Part shown: in pieces, positions 32,032-34,128 of the stretch
How the letters are laid out: each line of letters opens with the position of its first letter
How positions within the stretch are numbered: the first letter of the stretch is position 1
Assembly (NCBI GenBank): GCA_029938135.1
Contig: JAPYOO010000022.1
Span: 1 to 34,128, forward strand
Direction of reading: 5' to 3'
DNA length: 34,128 nt
DNA from: Bermanella sp.
GTDB taxonomy: Bacteria; Pseudomonadota; Gammaproteobacteria; Pseudomonadales; Oceanobacteraceae
Translations under genes and position numbers: made by a program
Notes under the pieces: model-generated
What the model saw: only the letters and a program-made list of their open reading frames with translations
The model's database searches: none
Told to the model about the DNA's origin: nothing

Positions 32032-33432
32032 ATGGCCGTTAACGCACAATATTCTTTACGCCAACGACTATTAATAGTCTCTGGAATTGTGTCGCTTATA
32101 TTTATTGGCTTAACCGCTCTTATACTGGATCAAGCATTCAAGCAAAGTCTTAATACTGAATTAAATGATCGGCTGCAGACTCAGCTGTATTTATTGCTGG
32201 GTGCGGCCGAATTTGAAAATGAAGAACTATTTGTCCCCCGACAATTGGATGCACCTAGATTTAATCAAATTGATTCAGGCTTATTTGCATTTATTGCAAA
32301 TGAAAAGGGTGAAGAGATATGGCGCTCTCAATCGTCACAAAGTTATGGGGTGGATTTATTGCCCAAACAAAAATCCTCACAGCTGCCGGGCCAAAAACAA
32401 CAGGGATTATTAACCTTAGATGAGGGGCAGTTCTTTTATTTAAGTTTGGGGGTCGCGTGGGAATTAGACAATAAAACGCTTAAGGGTTATACCTTTTCCA
32501 TTGCTGAGTCCACCACCCGTATAGATAACACACTTACCCAGTACCGTGTTTATTTATGGGCCGGTTTGGCGATATTAGCGGTTATATTGTTATTAGTATT
32601 TACCTTGACGCTTTATTGGGGCTTAGCGCCATTAGGGAAGTTGGCGATTGAATTAAAATCCATTGAAAACGGCAGCCAGGAAACACTAGCAGGGCATTAT
32701 CCATTAGAACTAAAAGGGGTAACACACAACTTAAATTTATTATTACAGCATGAAAAGCGTCAACATAGTCGTTATCGAAATACCTTGGCTAATTTAGCAC
32801 ACAGCTTAAAAACGCCCTTGGCAGTATTAAGGGGTTTAGTAGACAGTGAAAAGTACCAAACAGATACACTAATTAATCCAGCACCTGCACCATCACAAAA
32901 CATGGTGACACTGGCGCAACAGGTGGGGCGCATGGACGAAATTGTTCAGCATCAATTACAAAGAGCAGTACATGTGGGCCCCCAGTCCTTGCATCAAAGC
33001 ATTGAAGTCTTACCTGTGGCAACACGATTAAGTTCAGTTATTCAAAAGGTGTATCAAGACAGTGTGTCTATCATTACCCTAGATATTAAAAACACAGTCA
33101 CGTTTCGCGGTGATCAGGGTGATCTAATGGAAGTATTGGGTAACCTAATGGATAACGCCGGTAAATATGGCGGTGGCAAGATACATGTTAGCGCCGAAAA
33201 TGTTCAGGTTAATGGACAAAACCGTTGCCGTTTAATAATAGAAGATAACGGGGTAGGCATTGCACGCGAGCAGGTATCCGAAATACTGCGTCGTGGGGTG
33301 CGGGCCGACCAAAAGCATCAGGGGCAGGGCATAGGGCTTGCCATGGTGGTGGATATAGTTGATCAGTATCAAGGGCGTTTAGCCATTAATGCCTCCAACA
33401 TGGGCGGCGCTAAACTAGATATTCTTATCTAA
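32032..33432 (+). CDS. PhoQ-like sensor histidine kinase
   Basis: The 466-residue protein has two membrane segments (about 12-33 and 173-196) bracketing a periplasmic sensor domain of about 140 residues. A HAMP-like linker follows, then the H-box NLAHSLKTPLAVLRG with His257, an N-box GNLMDNAGKYG (Asn375), a G1 motif EDNGVGI (405-410), and GQGIGLAMV. Wording and size fit PhoQ-type kinases. It phosphorylates the regulator encoded just upstream. The periplasmic domain (QLYLLLGAAEFENEEL) has acidic residues that could bind divalent cations or peptides; this is not established. The spacing to the response regulator gene supports a shared transcript. Confidence 0.94.
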   Translation: MAVNAQYSLRQRLLIVSGIVSLIFIGLTALILDQAFKQSLNTELNDRLQTQLYLLLGAAEFENEELFVPRQLDAPRFNQIDSGLFAFIANEKGEEIWRSQSSQSYGVDLLPKQKSSQLPGQKQQGLLTLDEGQFFYLSLGVAWELDNKTLKGYTFSIAESTTRIDNTLTQYRVYLWAGLAILAVILLLVFTLTLYWGLAPLGKLAIELKSIENGSQETLAGHYPLELKGVTHNLNLLLQHEKRQHSRYRNTLANLAHSLKTPLAVLRGLVDSEKYQTDTLINPAPAPSQNMVTLAQQVGRMDEIVQHQLQRAVHVGPQSLHQSIEVLPVATRLSSVIQKVYQDSVSIITLDIKNTVTFRGDQGDLMEVLGNLMDNAGKYGGGKIHVSAENVQVNGQNRCRLIIEDNGVGIAREQVSEILRRGVRADQKHQGQGIGLAMVVDIVDQYQGRLAINASNMGGAKLDILI

Positions 33433-33472
33433 CCCTTTAACGATCCCGCACATAATAAGCCGTTAAGGTTTC

Positions 33473-33489
33473 ATTCAGTTTCAGTTCAG
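33473..33489 (+). promoter_or_regulatory. Direct-repeat binding site for an OmpR/PhoP-family regulator
   Basis: ATTCAG (33473-33478) and GTTCAG (33484-33489) are direct repeats 11 bp apart start to start, the spacing used by OmpR/PhoP-type dimers. The site is about 70 bases upstream of the outer-membrane protein gene and just after the kinase stop. Confidence 0.5.
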
Positions 33490-33557
33490 CTTGGTTTGTT
33501 AATCTAGGTTTGTCGACGCAATAAGCGCTTTACTAAACCAATATGGAAATAATCAAG

Positions 33558-34085
33558 ATGAAAACAATGAATAAAATAACTCTTATTTCAGCCATCGCCG
33601 CCTCATTTTTAACGTTATCTGCACAAGCTGAAAATTATTACATTGAAGGCTCACTGGGTAATACAAAAGTTGAAAGTGAATCGGGCAGCAGTTTTGGTGT
33701 GTTAGGGGGCTACAAGTTCTATGACCAAGGAAAGGTAAAGGTATCGGCAGAACTGGGGTACAACAAATACATTGAGCTTGAAGCACAAACAATTTTTGGT
33801 AAGGCAACGGCTAAAACCAGCAGTATCGCACTAGGGTCTAAATTAAGTTATAGCCCAGTACAAAATGTAGAAGTGTTTTCACGCATCGCCTATGAAAACA
33901 TGACAGTAGAGGCAGATTTTTTAGGTGAGACCTCTTCTGACTCATCAAACGAATTTACCTACGCTTTAGGTGCCTCATACGACGTGGCCAAAAACGTCTC
34001 AATAGGTACACAATACAAATATTCACCATTGGATGGCAGTGCTGATTTAACCAACGTAACCATATCGGGTAACTACAGCTTTTAA
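33558..34085 (+). CDS. Small outer-membrane beta-barrel protein
   Basis: A signal peptide (MNKITLISAIAASFLTLSAQA) is followed by about 155 residues of alternating beta strands, beginning ENYYIEGSLGNTKVE and ending in an aromatic residue (ISGNYSF), as in eight-stranded barrels of the OmpX/Ail/OmpA-barrel type. Strand wording includes FGVLGGYKF, VSAELGYNKY, ALGSKLSYSP, VFSRIAYEN and FTYALGASYDV. Three ATGs are possible (33543, 33558, 33567). The middle one has GGAA about 10 bases upstream, so it is preferred with low certainty. A TTCAG repeat upstream suggests control by the adjacent PhoP-like regulator. The barrel type is fairly certain; the function is open (porin, adhesin or envelope-stability roles). 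Confidence 0.82.
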   Translation: MKTMNKITLISAIAASFLTLSAQAENYYIEGSLGNTKVESESGSSFGVLGGYKFYDQGKVKVSAELGYNKYIELEAQTIFGKATAKTSSIALGSKLSYSPVQNVEVFSRIAYENMTVEADFLGETSSDSSNEFTYALGASYDVAKNVSIGTQYKYSPLDGSADLTNVTISGNYSF

Positions 34086-34128
34086 AGGCGAGCTTATAGC
34101 TTGAAATTAACTGTAAAAAATAAAAAGG

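Noticed and set aside
1-34128. Prophage, insertion sequence, CRISPR array or defence island.
   Set aside because: No transposase, integrase, phage structural, cas or nuclease-type genes and no regular repeat arrays were seen.

Overview
The window looks like chromosomal DNA of a free-living, probably marine gammaproteobacterium. The evidence is moderate-to-low GC content, many Sec/Tat-exported proteins and lipoproteins, a MexEF-type RND pump, a PhoPQ-like two-component system, a PilY1-like type IV pilus protein, and several lone periplasmic substrate-binding proteins. No rRNA, tRNA, phage, IS element or CRISPR array was seen. The assignment below class level is a guess.

Layout. 1-106: tail of a GGDEF (diguanylate cyclase) gene cut by the window edge. 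252-812: a two-CBS-domain protein. 982-4312 (minus strand): an ArsR-type repressor, a SoxC-like molybdenum sulfite/sulfane dehydrogenase, its small c-type cytochrome (SoxD-like) and a periplasmic solute-binding protein. Two near-identical 16-bp inverted repeats, one before arsR and one before soxC, suggest a self-contained regulon. 4456-9035: a membrane-anchored methyltransferase, then a minus-strand series of an exported alpha/beta hydrolase, a YHYH lipoprotein, a haloalkane dehalogenase (subfamily I) and an HPP membrane protein. 9269-14797: a LysR regulator divergent from a MexE/MexF-like efflux pair that lacks an adjacent outer-membrane channel, closed by a strong terminator at 14828-14854.

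15043-17812: another periplasmic solute-binding protein, and a LysR regulator divergent from a secreted DJ-1/PfpI-like protein with an LTTR palindrome between them. 17900-20339: a TetR repressor divergent from a tautomerase/hypothetical/SDR-reductase gene set, with two TetR-type palindromes flanking the -35 element. 20666-22194: a TetR gene and a membrane-linked thioredoxin/peroxiredoxin-like protein. 22455-24040: a YciI/DGPF protein coupled to an ECF42-type sigma factor with a C-terminal helical (TPR-like) extension; the leader can fold into two mutually exclusive hairpins. 24155-24750 (minus): what looks like a frameshifted remnant of a solute-binding protein gene.

24927-30827: a secreted DUF5995-like protein, a DUF2889 protein, then a small secreted CxxC protein directly ahead of a large PilY1-like adhesin (VWA domain plus beta-propeller) with no minor pilin genes nearby. 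31093-34085: a PepSY protein, a PhoP-like response regulator and a PhoQ-like kinase in one transcription unit, followed by a small outer-membrane beta-barrel gene whose promoter region carries an 11-bp-spaced TTCAG direct repeat typical of OmpR/PhoP-family binding sites.

No single large undescribed system is obvious. The most promising candidates are the ArsR-SoxCD island with its shared operators, the orphan PilY1 pair with a structured leader, and the regulatory architectures around the TetR/tautomerase and ECF42 loci.
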